Assembly (NCBI RefSeq): GCF_000429705.1
Contig: NZ_KE386943.1
Location: 436,400 to 500,399, forward strand
Reading direction: 5' to 3'
Source of the DNA: Alteribacter aurantiacus DSM 18675
GTDB taxonomy: Bacteria; Bacillota; Bacilli; Bacillales; Salisediminibacteriaceae
DNA: 64,000 bases
A model generated the notes under the pieces. That model was given only the letters and a program-made list of their open reading frames with translations. It was not told where the DNA came from and made no database searches. A program made the translations under genes and the position numbers. Of this stretch, positions 52,245 to 62,337 are shown piece by piece (the first letter of the stretch is position 1; each line of letters starts with the position of its first letter).

Positions 52245-53600
52245 TTGGAGAATTTAAGCGATCTTTGGGACCAAGCCCTTAAGAACATTGAAGAAAAAGT
52301 GAGTAAACCGAGCTTTGAAACGTGGTTGAAATCCACAAAAGCTGAAGCGATTGATCAAGATACAATGACTGTCGTTGCACCCAATGAATTTGCACGTGAC
52401 TGGTTGGAAAACCGATATTCAGGACTGATTGCCGAAACATTGCAAGAACTGACAGGAGCAGACCTCCATGTCCGTTTTGTTATTCCAAAAAATGAGCAGG
52501 AACAAAACCTGGAGCTCATTGAGAAGATGAAGCAGCCTAAAAAAACAGCTGTAAAAAATGACGACGAAACGCCTAAACACATGCTCAACCCGAAATATAC
52601 GTTCGATACATTTGTCATTGGTAGCGGAAATCGTTTTGCTCATGCCGCGTCACTTGCTGTAGCCGAAGCGCCGGCCAAAGCGTATAATCCTCTGTTTATT
52701 TATGGAGGAGTAGGACTAGGAAAAACTCACTTAATGCACGCCATTGGTCATTACGTGATTGACCATAACCCCGATGCAAAAGTGGTTTATTTGAGTTCTG
52801 AAAAATTTACAAATGAATTCATCAATTCGATTCGTGATAACAAAGCCGTGAACTTTCGCAATAAATATCGAAACGTGGACGTGCTTTTAATAGATGATAT
52901 TCAATTTCTCGCGGGAAAAGAACAAACACAAGAAGAGTTCTTCCATACGTTTAACGCCCTTCATGAAGAGCGTAAACAAATTGTGATCTCCAGTGATCGA
53001 CCACCAAAGGAAATCCCAACGTTGGAAGATCGCCTTCGCTCACGATTCGAGTGGGGTTTGATTACAGATATTACACCGCCTGATTTAGAAACCCGAATTG
53101 CGATTTTGCGTAAAAAAGCGAAAGCCGAGAATTTGGATATTCCAAACGAGGTGATGCTCTATATTGCGAATCAAATTGACACGAACATTCGAGAGCTTGA
53201 AGGAGCACTTATTCGCGTCGTAGCTTATTCTTCTCTAATTAATCAAGATATGAATGCAGACCTTGCAGCTGTAGCATTAAAAGACATCATTCCTAATTCG
53301 AAACCAAAAATGATCACGATCGCCGATGTGCAACGTGCAGTAGCAGAGAATTTTAATGTAAGAGTCGAGGAAATGAAGGCAAAGAAGCGAACGAAGACGG
53401 TTGCTTACCCAAGACAAATTGCGATGTATCTATCAAGAGAGCTTACAGATAATTCATTACCGAAAATCGGCGGGGAGTTTGGCGGACGAGATCACACAAC
53501 TGTCATCCATGCGCACGAAAAAATCTCAAAGCTTCTTACGAGTGATCAAGATTTGCAAAAACAAGTCCAAAACATCACAGATCAGCTAAAATCCGGCTAA
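52245..53600 (+). CDS. dnaA: chromosomal replication initiator DnaA
   Basis: A 451-residue initiator. Domain I (1-85) recruits partners, a linker (~86-110), AAA+ domain III with Walker A GGVGLGKTHLMH near 150 and Walker B LLIDDIQFL, and C-terminal domain IV with the box-recognition helix GGRDHTTVIHA near 415. The start is TTG, supported by AAAGGAGGTAGACAG; the B. subtilis gene also uses TTG. DnaA boxes flank both sides. Confidence 0.97.
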   Translation: MENLSDLWDQALKNIEEKVSKPSFETWLKSTKAEAIDQDTMTVVAPNEFARDWLENRYSGLIAETLQELTGADLHVRFVIPKNEQEQNLELIEKMKQPKKTAVKNDDETPKHMLNPKYTFDTFVIGSGNRFAHAASLAVAEAPAKAYNPLFIYGGVGLGKTHLMHAIGHYVIDHNPDAKVVYLSSEKFTNEFINSIRDNKAVNFRNKYRNVDVLLIDDIQFLAGKEQTQEEFFHTFNALHEERKQIVISSDRPPKEIPTLEDRLRSRFEWGLITDITPPDLETRIAILRKKAKAENLDIPNEVMLYIANQIDTNIRELEGALIRVVAYSSLINQDMNADLAAVALKDIIPNSKPKMITIADVQRAVAENFNVRVEEMKAKKRTKTVAYPRQIAMYLSRELTDNSLPKIGGEFGGRDHTTVIHAHEKISKLLTSDQDLQKQVQNITDQLKSG

Positions 53601-53606
53601 TCAGCC

Positions 53607-53760
53607 TTGTGCACAATGTGAATAACCGGTGCGAGTTTATCAACAGCTTGTCCACAGGTGAATAACTTGTCCTTATTGGTCTTTTTCTCACTTATCCACA
53701 TTTACACAGCGCCTATTACGATTACTACGGGTTTTTATTCTTAAAAATAAATAATATAAC
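53607..53760. other. oriC: oriC unwinding region between dnaA and dnaN
   Basis: Boxes at 53607, 53617 (perfect, reversed), 53637, 53648 and 53692-53700 (perfect TTATCCACA). The last box is followed by a short GC stretch, then ATTACGATTACTACG, which reads as DnaA-trio repeats, and an A/T-rich stretch (53729-53758). This order is that of the B. subtilis basal unwinding system. Confidence 0.85.
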
Positions 53761-53806
53761 CGTCCCAAATAAATTGAGTGATTTGAATAGAAAAGAGGGG
53801 AAATCC

Positions 53807-54949
53807 ATGAAATTTACCATTCATCGAGAACAATTCGTTCAAAGTGTTCAGCATGTATCAAAAGCCATTTCATCCAGAACGACCATCCCAATTCTAACGG
53901 GAATCAAAATTGATGCGTCTGAAGAAGGAGTTACGCTAACAGGAAGTGACTCCGACATCTCGATCGAGTGCTTTATTCCAAGAGAAGATGATGAAAATGA
54001 ATACGTAGAGATTGAGGAAGAAGGAAGCATCGTTTTGCAAGCGAAAGTGTTTGCAGATATTGTAAAAAAACTTCCTGAAAACAAAATTGAAGTGACTGTG
54101 CAGGACCAATTCGCAACTACATTAAAATCCGGCTCGTCTGTTTTTAATTTAAACGGTCTAGATCCTGAAGAATATCCACGCTTACCGCAAATTGAAGAAG
54201 ATAGTGTGTTTAAACTTCCGACGGATCTTCTTAAAAACATTATTCGTCAAACCGGTTTTGCTGTATCAACGGTTGAAACGCGACCAGTGCTTACTGGCGT
54301 TCATTGGAAAATTGAAGATGGTCAACTGATCTGTACATCAACAGATAGCCACCGTCTTGCTATGCGTAAAGCGAAAGTAGAAACGAACACAGATGACTTG
54401 GAATTCTCAAACGTCATTATCCCAGGAAGAAGCTTGAGTGAATTAAGCAAAATTCTCGATGACTCTGAAGAATGGATTGACATCATCGTTACAGAGAATC
54501 AGATTCTATTTAAAGCTGAAAACATTTTGTTCTTCTCACGCTTACTAGACGGGAACTATCCTGCAACTGACAACATGATTCCAACAACTTCAAAAACTGG
54601 AGTGAAACTAGATACGAAAGTCCTTCTTCAAGCGATCGAACGAGCACTCTTGTTATCGAGAGACGGAAAGAACAATGTCGTAAACTTGAAAACGATGGAT
54701 AACGGACAAATTGAAATCACGTCTGTTACACCTGAGGTAGGAAAAGTAACCGAGGATCTTAGAGCACTAGAGCTTACAGGGGAAGAACTTCGTATCTCGT
54801 TTAACGGAAAAAACCTCATCGACGCTCTAAAAGTCGTCGACTCTTCGGAAATTCATGTGGACTTTACAGGAGCCATGAGTCCATTCGTATTAAAGCCTGT
54901 GGATCATGATTATACGCTTCACTTGTTCTCACCAGTCAGAACGTACTAA
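53807..54949 (+). CDS. dnaN: DNA polymerase III sliding clamp (beta)
   Basis: A 380-residue clamp of three similar domains (about 1-125, 126-250, 251-380). MKFTIHREQFVQSVQHVSKAI and the C-terminal PVRTY are typical. The start at 53807 follows GAGGGGAAATCC. It lies 206 bases after dnaA across the unwinding region, and ends in a strong terminator. Confidence 0.97.
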   Translation: MKFTIHREQFVQSVQHVSKAISSRTTIPILTGIKIDASEEGVTLTGSDSDISIECFIPREDDENEYVEIEEEGSIVLQAKVFADIVKKLPENKIEVTVQDQFATTLKSGSSVFNLNGLDPEEYPRLPQIEEDSVFKLPTDLLKNIIRQTGFAVSTVETRPVLTGVHWKIEDGQLICTSTDSHRLAMRKAKVETNTDDLEFSNVIIPGRSLSELSKILDDSEEWIDIIVTENQILFKAENILFFSRLLDGNYPATDNMIPTTSKTGVKLDTKVLLQAIERALLLSRDGKNNVVNLKTMDNGQIEITSVTPEVGKVTEDLRALELTGEELRISFNGKNLIDALKVVDSSEIHVDFTGAMSPFVLKPVDHDYTLHLFSPVRTY

Positions 54950-54958
54950 TTTGCAGAA

Positions 54959-54997
54959 ACTGTCGACGAGGCTCTCGGCCTTGTCGACAGTTTTTTT
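54959..54997 (+). terminator. terminator of dnaA-dnaN
   Basis: ACTGTCGAC / GTCGACAGT stem followed by seven T. Confidence 0.93.
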
Positions 54998-55193
54998 GAA
55001 AAAAGGAATGTTAGGCCAATGATAATTCCCCTTTAGGCAGCGATGATAGTGGGAAGTGTCTACCTATAGAGGATTTATACTCGTAAAGATAGAGGATAGT
55101 AATGTCGACTACGTCTTAGGGATGAGGAAAACCCTGTATCCGTCGTATTTTTAAGGAATATGTCGAATAAAAATAGGATTCGTTTAAGGAAAG
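54998..55193. other. non-coding gap downstream of dnaN
   Basis: About 200 bases without a gene, array or repeat element that I can recognise. Confidence 0.4.
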
Positions 55194-55223
55194 TTGGCTA
55201 AATCGTCCATCTTTTAGTACAAT
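55194..55223 (+). promoter_or_regulatory. possible sigma-A promoter of yaaA-recF-remB-gyrBA
   Basis: TTGGCT, 18 bases, TACAAT, 75 bases upstream of yaaA. Confidence 0.5.
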
Positions 55224-55297
55224 ATAGATTGAGACCATTTGCGTTTTTACATATAGCATTGCGCAAATAACCGGAATCGGAAAGTGAGTGACCATCG

Positions 55298-55510
55298 ATG
55301 GAACAAGCGGTAAAAATCGAAGGTGAATATATGACGCTAGGTCAACTGTTGAAAGAGGCCGGCGTTATTGATACAGGCGGCATGGCTAAATGGTTTCTTC
55401 AGGAATACATCGTTTACGTAAACGATGAAGAAGAAACACGTAGGGGACGAAAGTTATATCCTGGCGACATAGTCAGATTTGAAGGTGGCGAAGCGTTTGT
55501 TCTTGAATAA
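55298..55510 (+). CDS. yaaA: S4-domain RNA-binding protein YaaA (RlbA)
   Basis: A 70-residue S4-like protein (LGQLLKEAGVIDTGGMAKWFLQEYIVYVNDEEETRRGRKLYPGD). It is the conserved small gene between dnaN and recF in Bacillus and is linked to ribosome assembly. The ATG at 55298 has only a weak upstream site (AGTGAGTG). Confidence 0.92.
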   Translation: MEQAVKIEGEYMTLGQLLKEAGVIDTGGMAKWFLQEYIVYVNDEEETRRGRKLYPGDIVRFEGGEAFVLE

Positions 55511-55545
55511 ACGACACCTCGCCATTGGTAGGTGAGGGGATCAAC

Positions 55546-56667
55546 GTGCAAATCGACGAGCTGACAGTCAAAAACTATCGCAATTACCCTGAAGTTAGCG
55601 TGACATTTGAGAACGAAGTCAACGTGATTATTGGTGAGAATGCTCAGGGGAAAACGAATCTGATGGAAGCCATCTATGTGTTGGCTATGGCAAAATCACA
55701 CCGGACACCGCGAGATAAAGAACTTATCCGATGGGATCAGGAGTTTGCGAAAATACAAGGGAAGCTCACAAAACGGACTGGCCCGCTTCAGATGGAAGTG
55801 ATCTTTTCAAACCGAGGAAAAAAAGTGAAGCTTAACCACCTTGAAAAAAATCGTTTAAGCGAATATATCGGAACATGCAACATCGTTATGTTTGCTCCTG
55901 AAGATTTGAATCTTGTAAAAGGCAGCCCACAAGTGAGAAGACGGTTTTTGGACATGGAGATGGGCCAGATCCACTCTCTATATCTATATCACCTGGCCAG
56001 ATACCACAAAATACTTAAGCAACGAAATCAACTTCTGAAAAACATGCAAAAATCACGTAAAGATGAAGATTACGTCATGTTAAGCGTCATGACGGAACAA
56101 CTAACGGATTCAGCAGTAGAAGTAATCAAGAAACGTTTTTCCTTCCTAAAAAAACTTCAGCAATGGGCAGAAGAGATCCATTTCGAGATCAGTAGAGGTC
56201 TTGAAAAGCTGGAGATTAGATATATTCCCACCTGTGACGTATCAGAAGACATGGACTTGTCGACAATGAAAAGTAAGATCACGGAAGCGTTCGAAGGTTT
56301 AGGAGATCGGGAAGTTTTTCGTGGGACAACGTTGATTGGCCCTCACAGGGACGATTTGAAGTTTTTTGTTAACGGCAGGGATATCCAGACCTATGGTTCC
56401 CAAGGTCAGCAGCGGACAACGGCATTATCGCTGAAATTAGCAGAAATCGAACTAATCTATGAAAAAGTCGGGGAATACCCGATTCTATTATTAGACGACG
56501 TCTTGTCCGAATTAGACGACTATCGTCAGTCCCATTTACTTGATGCGATCCAAGGAAAAGTGCAAACATTCGTCACAACGACGAGTGTAGACGGAATTCA
56601 TCACAAAACATTGCAAAATGCTCGTTTGTTCCATGTAGAACAAGGGGTAGTGAAGCGAAAAGAATGA
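55546..56667 (+). CDS. recF: DNA replication and repair protein RecF
   Basis: A 373-residue SMC-like ATPase that loads RecA at gaps. Walker A GENAQGKTN near 30-38, signature GSQGQQRTTALSLKLAE near 281, Walker B LLLDDVLSELD. The start is GTG at 55546, supported by AGGTGAGGGG. It follows yaaA by 35 bases. Confidence 0.95.
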   Translation: MQIDELTVKNYRNYPEVSVTFENEVNVIIGENAQGKTNLMEAIYVLAMAKSHRTPRDKELIRWDQEFAKIQGKLTKRTGPLQMEVIFSNRGKKVKLNHLEKNRLSEYIGTCNIVMFAPEDLNLVKGSPQVRRRFLDMEMGQIHSLYLYHLARYHKILKQRNQLLKNMQKSRKDEDYVMLSVMTEQLTDSAVEVIKKRFSFLKKLQQWAEEIHFEISRGLEKLEIRYIPTCDVSEDMDLSTMKSKITEAFEGLGDREVFRGTTLIGPHRDDLKFFVNGRDIQTYGSQGQQRTTALSLKLAEIELIYEKVGEYPILLLDDVLSELDDYRQSHLLDAIQGKVQTFVTTTSVDGIHHKTLQNARLFHVEQGVVKRKE

Positions 56668-56677
56668 GGTGGTTTTC

Positions 56678-56962
56678 ATGTTTATCCATTTAGGCGGGGA
56701 TCAAGTCATTCGTTCAAAGGATGTTGTGGCTATTCTCGATTATCAAAGCAGAGGGCTATCACAAGATAACCAGGCTTTCTTGTCCAATGGAAAAGAACAA
56801 AATCATATCACTCAAATTTCTGCAGACCTTGTGAAATCTGTCGTCATAACAACGGACCGCGTCTTTTTGTCCCCCATTTCATCGCTTACGTTAAAAAGAC
56901 GGGCCAATGTGGCTGTAGACTTTGATGAGGATGACGCAGAGCGTATTGAAAATAAAGAGTAA
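56678..56962 (+). CDS. remB: extracellular matrix regulator RemB (YaaB)
   Basis: A 94-residue DUF370-type protein (MFIHLGGDQVIRSKDVVAILDYQ, KSVVITTDRVFLSPISSLTLKRR). RemB works with RemA to activate biofilm matrix genes in Bacillus. GAGGTGG precedes the ATG at 56678, ten bases after recF. A stretch of 69 bases separates it from gyrB. Confidence 0.9.
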   Translation: MFIHLGGDQVIRSKDVVAILDYQSRGLSQDNQAFLSNGKEQNHITQISADLVKSVVITTDRVFLSPISSLTLKRRANVAVDFDEDDAERIENKE

Positions 56963-57031
56963 TAGACATTATTTTTAACATTATCATTCCATGCAGTGCA
57001 TGTGTACTGCAAAGAAGTGTAGGTGAAGAAT

Positions 57032-58948
57032 GTGACCATCGATCAACAGCAATCCTATGATGAAAGTCAAATTCAAGTATTAGAAGGCCTTGAGGCCGTA
57101 AGAAAACGTCCCGGAATGTATATCGGGTCGACAAGTGGAAGAGGTCTTCATCACTTAGTGTGGGAGATCGTGGATAACAGTATTGACGAAGCTATGGGCG
57201 GTCACTGTGATACGATTCGCGTAACCATCGGTAAAGACAACTCCATTACCGTAGAAGATAACGGTCGGGGAATTCCAGTCGGGATTCATGAAAAAATGGG
57301 GCGCCCGGCAGTAGAGGTAATTATGACTGTGCTTCATGCCGGCGGTAAGTTTGGCGGCGGCGGATATAAAGTTTCCGGAGGACTTCACGGTGTTGGGGCA
57401 TCGGTAGTTAACGCCCTGTCAACGGTTCTTGAAGTTGAAGTGCACAAAGAAGGAAAAATTCACTATCAGCAATTTAAACAAGGGGTACCTCAAGAAGATC
57501 TTGCTGTTATCGGGGAAACAGAGAAGCAAGGAACAATCATTCGCTTCGAGCCAGACCCGGAGATCTTCACGGAAACAACAACGTACGAATACGACATCCT
57601 TGCCAACCGACTGCGTGAACTTGCATTCCTAAACAAAGGACTGCGCATTTTCATTACAGACGAGCGAGAAGAAGATAAAGGTGCCGAGTACTACTATGAA
57701 GGCGGAATCGCGTCCTTTGTAGAACATTTGAACCGAACGAAAGAAGCAATCCATGAGCCACCGATCTTCTTGGAAGGTGAAAAAGACGGCATGACCGTTG
57801 AAATTGCCATTCAATATAACGAAGGATTTGCAAGCAATCTCTATTCCTTTGCAAACAACATTAACACCCACGAAGGCGGAACACATGAGTCGGGCTTTAA
57901 GACTGCACTCACACGTGTGATTAACGACTATGCGCGTAAAAATAATATGTTCAAAGAAAGTGATCCGAACCTTGTCGGTGACGATGTTCGAGAAGGTCTT
58001 ACAGCGATCATCAGTGTGAAAATCCCGGACCCTCAATTTGAAGGGCAAACGAAAACCAAGCTTGGAAACAGTGAAGCTCGTACGATTACAGATTCCCTGT
58101 TTACCGAGCATTTAACCAAATTTTTAGCAGAAAACCCTTCTGTTGCCAGGAAGCTTGTTGAAAAAGGGATCCTTGCTTCAAGAGCCCGTGATGCAGCCAA
58201 AAAAGCCAGAGAACTTACCCGACGTAAGTCCGCTCTGGAAGTCAGCTCATTACCCGGGAAATTGGCAGACTGTTCTTCTAAAGATGCATCTATCTCGGAA
58301 ATCTATATCGTAGAGGGTGACTCAGCCGGAGGTTCAGCAAAACAAGGGCGAGACCGACACTTCCAAGCCATTTTGCCATTACGAGGTAAAATCATTAACG
58401 TAGAAAAAGCAAGACTTGATAAAATCCTGTCGAACACTGAAGTTCGAGCTATCATTACGGCTCTTGGCACAGGAATCGGTGAAGACTTCGATATTGCTAA
58501 AGCCCGTTATCACAAGATTATTATCATGACAGATGCCGATGTTGACGGAGCGCACATTCGAACGCTTCTTCTCACATTCTTATATCGTTACATGAGACCG
58601 TTGATTGAGGAAGGTTATATTTATATTGCACAGCCGCCTTTATACAAGATCCAGCAAGGGAAGGTTGTTCACTATGCCTATAACGAAAAGGAAATGGAGC
58701 GGGTCATGTCTGAGATTCCAGAATCTCCAAAACCGGGATTGCAGCGTTACAAAGGTTTGGGAGAGATGAATCCTACTCAGCTGTGGGAAACAACGATGGA
58801 CCCATCCAACCGAACGGTTCTTCAAGTAACCATGGAAGATGCCATGCTCGCCGATCAAGTCTTTGAAACATTAATGGGAGACCGCGTTGAACCAAGACGT
58901 GACTTCATTCAAGAAAATGCTCACTACGTGAAGAACTTGGACGTATAA
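57032..58948 (+). CDS. gyrB: DNA gyrase subunit B
   Basis: A 638-residue ATPase subunit: GHKL domain with EIVDNSIDEA and GGKFGGGGYKVSGGLHGVGA, transducer domain, and TOPRIM domain with VEGDSAGG near 427 and DADVDGAHIRTLLLTF. Two GTG codons are possible; the one at 57032 has AGGTG six bases upstream and gives the family length. An inner Noc-binding site lies at 58249. Confidence 0.96.
   Translation: MTIDQQQSYDESQIQVLEGLEAVRKRPGMYIGSTSGRGLHHLVWEIVDNSIDEAMGGHCDTIRVTIGKDNSITVEDNGRGIPVGIHEKMGRPAVEVIMTVLHAGGKFGGGGYKVSGGLHGVGASVVNALSTVLEVEVHKEGKIHYQQFKQGVPQEDLAVIGETEKQGTIIRFEPDPEIFTETTTYEYDILANRLRELAFLNKGLRIFITDEREEDKGAEYYYEGGIASFVEHLNRTKEAIHEPPIFLEGEKDGMTVEIAIQYNEGFASNLYSFANNINTHEGGTHESGFKTALTRVINDYARKNNMFKESDPNLVGDDVREGLTAIISVKIPDPQFEGQTKTKLGNSEARTITDSLFTEHLTKFLAENPSVARKLVEKGILASRARDAAKKARELTRRKSALEVSSLPGKLADCSSKDASISEIYIVEGDSAGGSAKQGRDRHFQAILPLRGKIINVEKARLDKILSNTEVRAIITALGTGIGEDFDIAKARYHKIIIMTDADVDGAHIRTLLLTFLYRYMRPLIEEGYIYIAQPPLYKIQQGKVVHYAYNEKEMERVMSEIPESPKPGLQRYKGLGEMNPTQLWETTMDPSNRTVLQVTMEDAMLADQVFETLMGDRVEPRRDFIQENAHYVKNLDV
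58249..58262. promoter_or_regulatory. candidate Noc-binding site in gyrB
   Basis: ATTACCCGGGAAAT matches the Noc consensus ATTTCCCGGGAAAT at 13 of 14 positions. Confidence 0.6.
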
Positions 58949-59089
58949 ACCATGCAGCGGCCATGCAGTGTGATTTTTCACCTGCATGGACTTCTGTCTT
59001 TATATAGAGAAACATGACTGGTTCAGATATGAACCAACGAACGGATCATACCGACCCGTTTCACTTAAGAGAAAACGGAGGTAAGCGCA

Positions 59090-61648
59090 ATGTCTGAGCA
59101 AGATCAATCCAGAGTAAAAGAAATAAATATTAGTCAAGAAATGAAGACATCATTTATGGATTATGCCATGAGTGTTATTGTCAGTCGTGCATTGCCTGAT
59201 GTTCGGGACGGATTGAAACCCGTACACCGTCGAATTTTGTACGCGATGAACGAATTAGGGATGACACCTGACAAAGCTTATAAAAAGTCAGCACGTATCG
59301 TAGGGGAAGTTATCGGTAAGTACCACCCTCACGGTGACTCTGCTGTGTACGAAACGATGGTACGTATGGCACAAGATTTTAGCTATCGTTATATGCTTGT
59401 AGATGGCCACGGAAACTTTGGTTCCGTCGATGGTGACGCAGCCGCAGCGATGCGTTATACAGAAGCAAAATTAGCAAAGATCTCTATGGAAATCGTACGG
59501 GATATTAACAAAGATACGATTGACTACCAAGACAACTATGATGGTAGTGAAAGGGAACCGAAGGTATTACCAGCAAGGTTCCCAAACTTGCTCGTGAACG
59601 GAGCCTCAGGAATTGCTGTAGGGATGGCCACAAACATTCCCCCTCACAATTTGAGCGAAGTGATCGACGGGGTTTTAGCATTAAGTAAAGATCGGGATCT
59701 TACAAACCAAGACCTTATGGAGTACATCCCTGGACCGGACTTCCCAACGGCAGCCGAAATTGTCGGTATTTCCGGTATCCGCAAAGCTTATGAAACTGGT
59801 AAAGGCTCAATTATGATTCGCGCGAAAGCCGAGATCCAAGAAAACAAAGGAAAACAGCGCATTATTGTGACTGAACTACCTTACCAAGTAAATAAAGCGC
59901 GACTTATTGAGAAAATTGCAGAACTTGTTCGTGATAAAAAGATCGATGGCATTACTGACCTTCGTGACGAATCGGATCGAAATGGTATGCGAATTGTGAT
60001 TGAACTACGTAGAGATGCCAATGCGAATGTATTATTAAACAACTTATACAAACAAACGGCATTACAAACGAGCTTTGGAATTAACACACTCGCACTTGTA
60101 GATGGTCAACCAAAGGTGCTCGACCTCCGTTCTGTTCTTTCTCACTATATCGATCACCAAATTGAAGTCATTCGCAGGCGTACGGCTTTTGAACTGAAAA
60201 AAGCAGAAGCTCGTGCTCATATCCTTGAAGGACTGCGGATTGCTCTTGATCATATTGACGAAATTATTGCGTTGATTCGTGGTTCACAAACGACAGACAT
60301 TGCCCGTAATGGACTCATGGAAAACTTTGAGCTTAGCTATGAGCAAGCTCAGGCGATCCTTGATATGCGTCTTCAACGCCTCACAGGTTTAGAACGAGAC
60401 AAAATCGAAGCGGAATACCAAGATTTGCTTGCTCGTATCACAGAATTGAAAGCCATTCTCGCTGACAACGAAAAAGTACTTGAGATTATCCGCGAAGAGT
60501 TGACAGATATCAAAGACCGTTATGGTGACGATCGTCGTACCGTGATTACTTTAGGAGAAGACAGCTTTGAAGATGAAGACCTCATCCCAAGACAAAACGT
60601 TGTCATTACCTTAAGTCACAACGGATACATCAAGCGTATGCCCGTTTCCACATATCGAAGCCAAAAACGTGGTGGGCGAGGCATTCAGGCGATGGGTACC
60701 CATACTGATGATTTCGTACAGCACCTGTTTATTACGAATTCCCACAATGTTCTCTTGTTCTTTACGAACAAAGGAAAAGTGTATCGCCTAAAAGGGTATG
60801 AAATTCCTGACTTGGGTCGAACAGCAAAAGGGATTCCGATTATAAATCTTCTTCAAATTGAACAAGACGAGTACATCAGTACCGTTATTCCGATCGAAGA
60901 ATTTGAAGAAGACAAATACTTGTTCTTTATGACAAAACACGGCGTAACCAAACGTTCTGTCTTAAGCGCGTTCTCGAACATCCGAAAAGTCGGTCTCTTC
61001 GCCATCAACCTGCGCGAAGAAGATGAACTGCATGGCGTTCGACTTACGGATGGTGATCAAGAAATGATTGCTGGAACGAAAAAAGGCATGTCCATCCGCT
61101 TCCATGAAACAGATTGTCGAGTCATGGGTCGAACGGCAGCCGGTGTTAAAGGTGTTACTTTACAAGAAGACGACGAAGTAGTTGGCATGGATATCATTCA
61201 GCCAGACCAAGATGTGTTGATCGTTACGGAAAAAGGATTCGGTAAACGAACAACCATTGATGAATACCGTGTTCAATCCCGTGGAGGAAAAGGAATTAAA
61301 ACATGTAACATCACTGATAAAAACGGTGATCTCATTTCCTTAAAAGTCGTATCTGACGATGATGACTTAATGATTATTACAAACTCTGGCGTTATTATTC
61401 GAATGCATGTAAACGAGATTTCTCAAACGAGCCGAAACACGCAAGGTGTTCGATTGATCCGTGTAGGTGATGATCAACATGTGTCTACTGTTGCTCTTGT
61501 AAACATTGAAGACGATGAAGAGTTGGATGAAACATTAGAGGTAGAGGGAGAGACAATCGAGGAAGTTGAAGAAAGCGAAGCAGATGAATCAACTGTTTCC
61601 GAGGAAGACCTTTCAACAACTGAGGATGACTCACCAACAGAAGAATAA
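59090..61648 (+). CDS. gyrA: DNA gyrase subunit A
   Basis: An 852-residue subunit with the catalytic tyrosine Y123 in AAAMRYTEAKL and the quinolone region HPHGDSAVYETM, where S84 and E88 are the susceptible-type residues. The C-terminal beta-pinwheel includes the GyrA box QKRGGRG near 525. The tail of ~40 residues is very acidic (EDDEELDE onward). GGAGG precedes the ATG. It follows gyrB by 141 bases. Confidence 0.97.
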   Translation: MSEQDQSRVKEINISQEMKTSFMDYAMSVIVSRALPDVRDGLKPVHRRILYAMNELGMTPDKAYKKSARIVGEVIGKYHPHGDSAVYETMVRMAQDFSYRYMLVDGHGNFGSVDGDAAAAMRYTEAKLAKISMEIVRDINKDTIDYQDNYDGSEREPKVLPARFPNLLVNGASGIAVGMATNIPPHNLSEVIDGVLALSKDRDLTNQDLMEYIPGPDFPTAAEIVGISGIRKAYETGKGSIMIRAKAEIQENKGKQRIIVTELPYQVNKARLIEKIAELVRDKKIDGITDLRDESDRNGMRIVIELRRDANANVLLNNLYKQTALQTSFGINTLALVDGQPKVLDLRSVLSHYIDHQIEVIRRRTAFELKKAEARAHILEGLRIALDHIDEIIALIRGSQTTDIARNGLMENFELSYEQAQAILDMRLQRLTGLERDKIEAEYQDLLARITELKAILADNEKVLEIIREELTDIKDRYGDDRRTVITLGEDSFEDEDLIPRQNVVITLSHNGYIKRMPVSTYRSQKRGGRGIQAMGTHTDDFVQHLFITNSHNVLLFFTNKGKVYRLKGYEIPDLGRTAKGIPIINLLQIEQDEYISTVIPIEEFEEDKYLFFMTKHGVTKRSVLSAFSNIRKVGLFAINLREEDELHGVRLTDGDQEMIAGTKKGMSIRFHETDCRVMGRTAAGVKGVTLQEDDEVVGMDIIQPDQDVLIVTEKGFGKRTTIDEYRVQSRGGKGIKTCNITDKNGDLISLKVVSDDDDLMIITNSGVIIRMHVNEISQTSRNTQGVRLIRVGDDQHVSTVALVNIEDDEELDETLEVEGETIEEVEESEADESTVSEEDLSTTEDDSPTEE

Positions 61649-61691
61649 CAATCATGAAGGCGTGGGTATACTCAGCCGTAAATGACTAATA

Positions 61692-61733
61692 AAAATGGCT
61701 CCGGTTATCTTTTGATAATCGGAGCCATTTTTT
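61692..61733 (+). terminator. terminator of gyrA
   Basis: AATGGCTCCGGTTATC / GATAATCGGAGCCATT, a 16-base-pair perfect stem, followed by six T. Confidence 0.93.
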
Positions 61734-61943
61734 GTAAACATGCTATATTTCATGATTATCATGAAAATGCTGTTCTTTCATACTTTCGTTTTTATTTATC
61801 AATGAGTAAGAGTAGTTTGAAGCACTCTTCGTTAAAAGGGAAGGGAAGTTGCCCCAGTCCCTTTCTATGGATAAAAAAACCTAATATATTCTTTCTTTTT
61901 CTTACGCTGTTATTGCAAGAGTTGTTGCTTTTACACAAGAAAA

Positions 61944-62118
61944 GTTGAAGCAGTAGGGCCCGAGACTCCTGTGGCAGGGACGAGCGTTTACTTCGTGAAC
62001 GTTCTTCGAGTTGCTTCGACGCAAAAAGTACAAAGCGTTACTAGCAGATGAAAAGGCAGGGATTTCTACCGGCTTGCTAGCACCGTCACGGAAAGCAAAG
62101 GGCCCATTTGCTTCAACC
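61944..62118. repeat. core-conserved repeat element, copy D
   Basis: Ends GTTGAAGCA...GGGCCC and GGGCCC...TGCTTCAAC are complementary. The inner left part has GAGACTCCTGTGGCAGGGA and the inner right part CCGTCACGGAAAGC, as in copy C. The middle is expanded and unlike the other copies. Confidence 0.65.
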
Positions 62119-62337
62119 ACCACTCTATTGATGAAGATGAAATTAAAAAAGCAACAATCTATATGAAAACAGCAATTCTTAACACCTGCATCAATGGCCC
62201 AAGTTACTTTGCGCTTATGTAAGAAACAGCAATGTAAAAAAAGGGACTTATATGTCTATTTATGCTAGATAGTCGGATTGACTATCGAGTAAAAATCATA
62301 TGGAATTAAAGTATGGTACACAAGAGGAGTCAAGGAT
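62119..62337. other. upstream region of the HD-GYP-like gene
   Basis: About 220 bases. GATAGTC-GGATT-GACTATC (62268-62286) is a short inverted repeat that could be an operator. No clear promoter. Confidence 0.35.
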
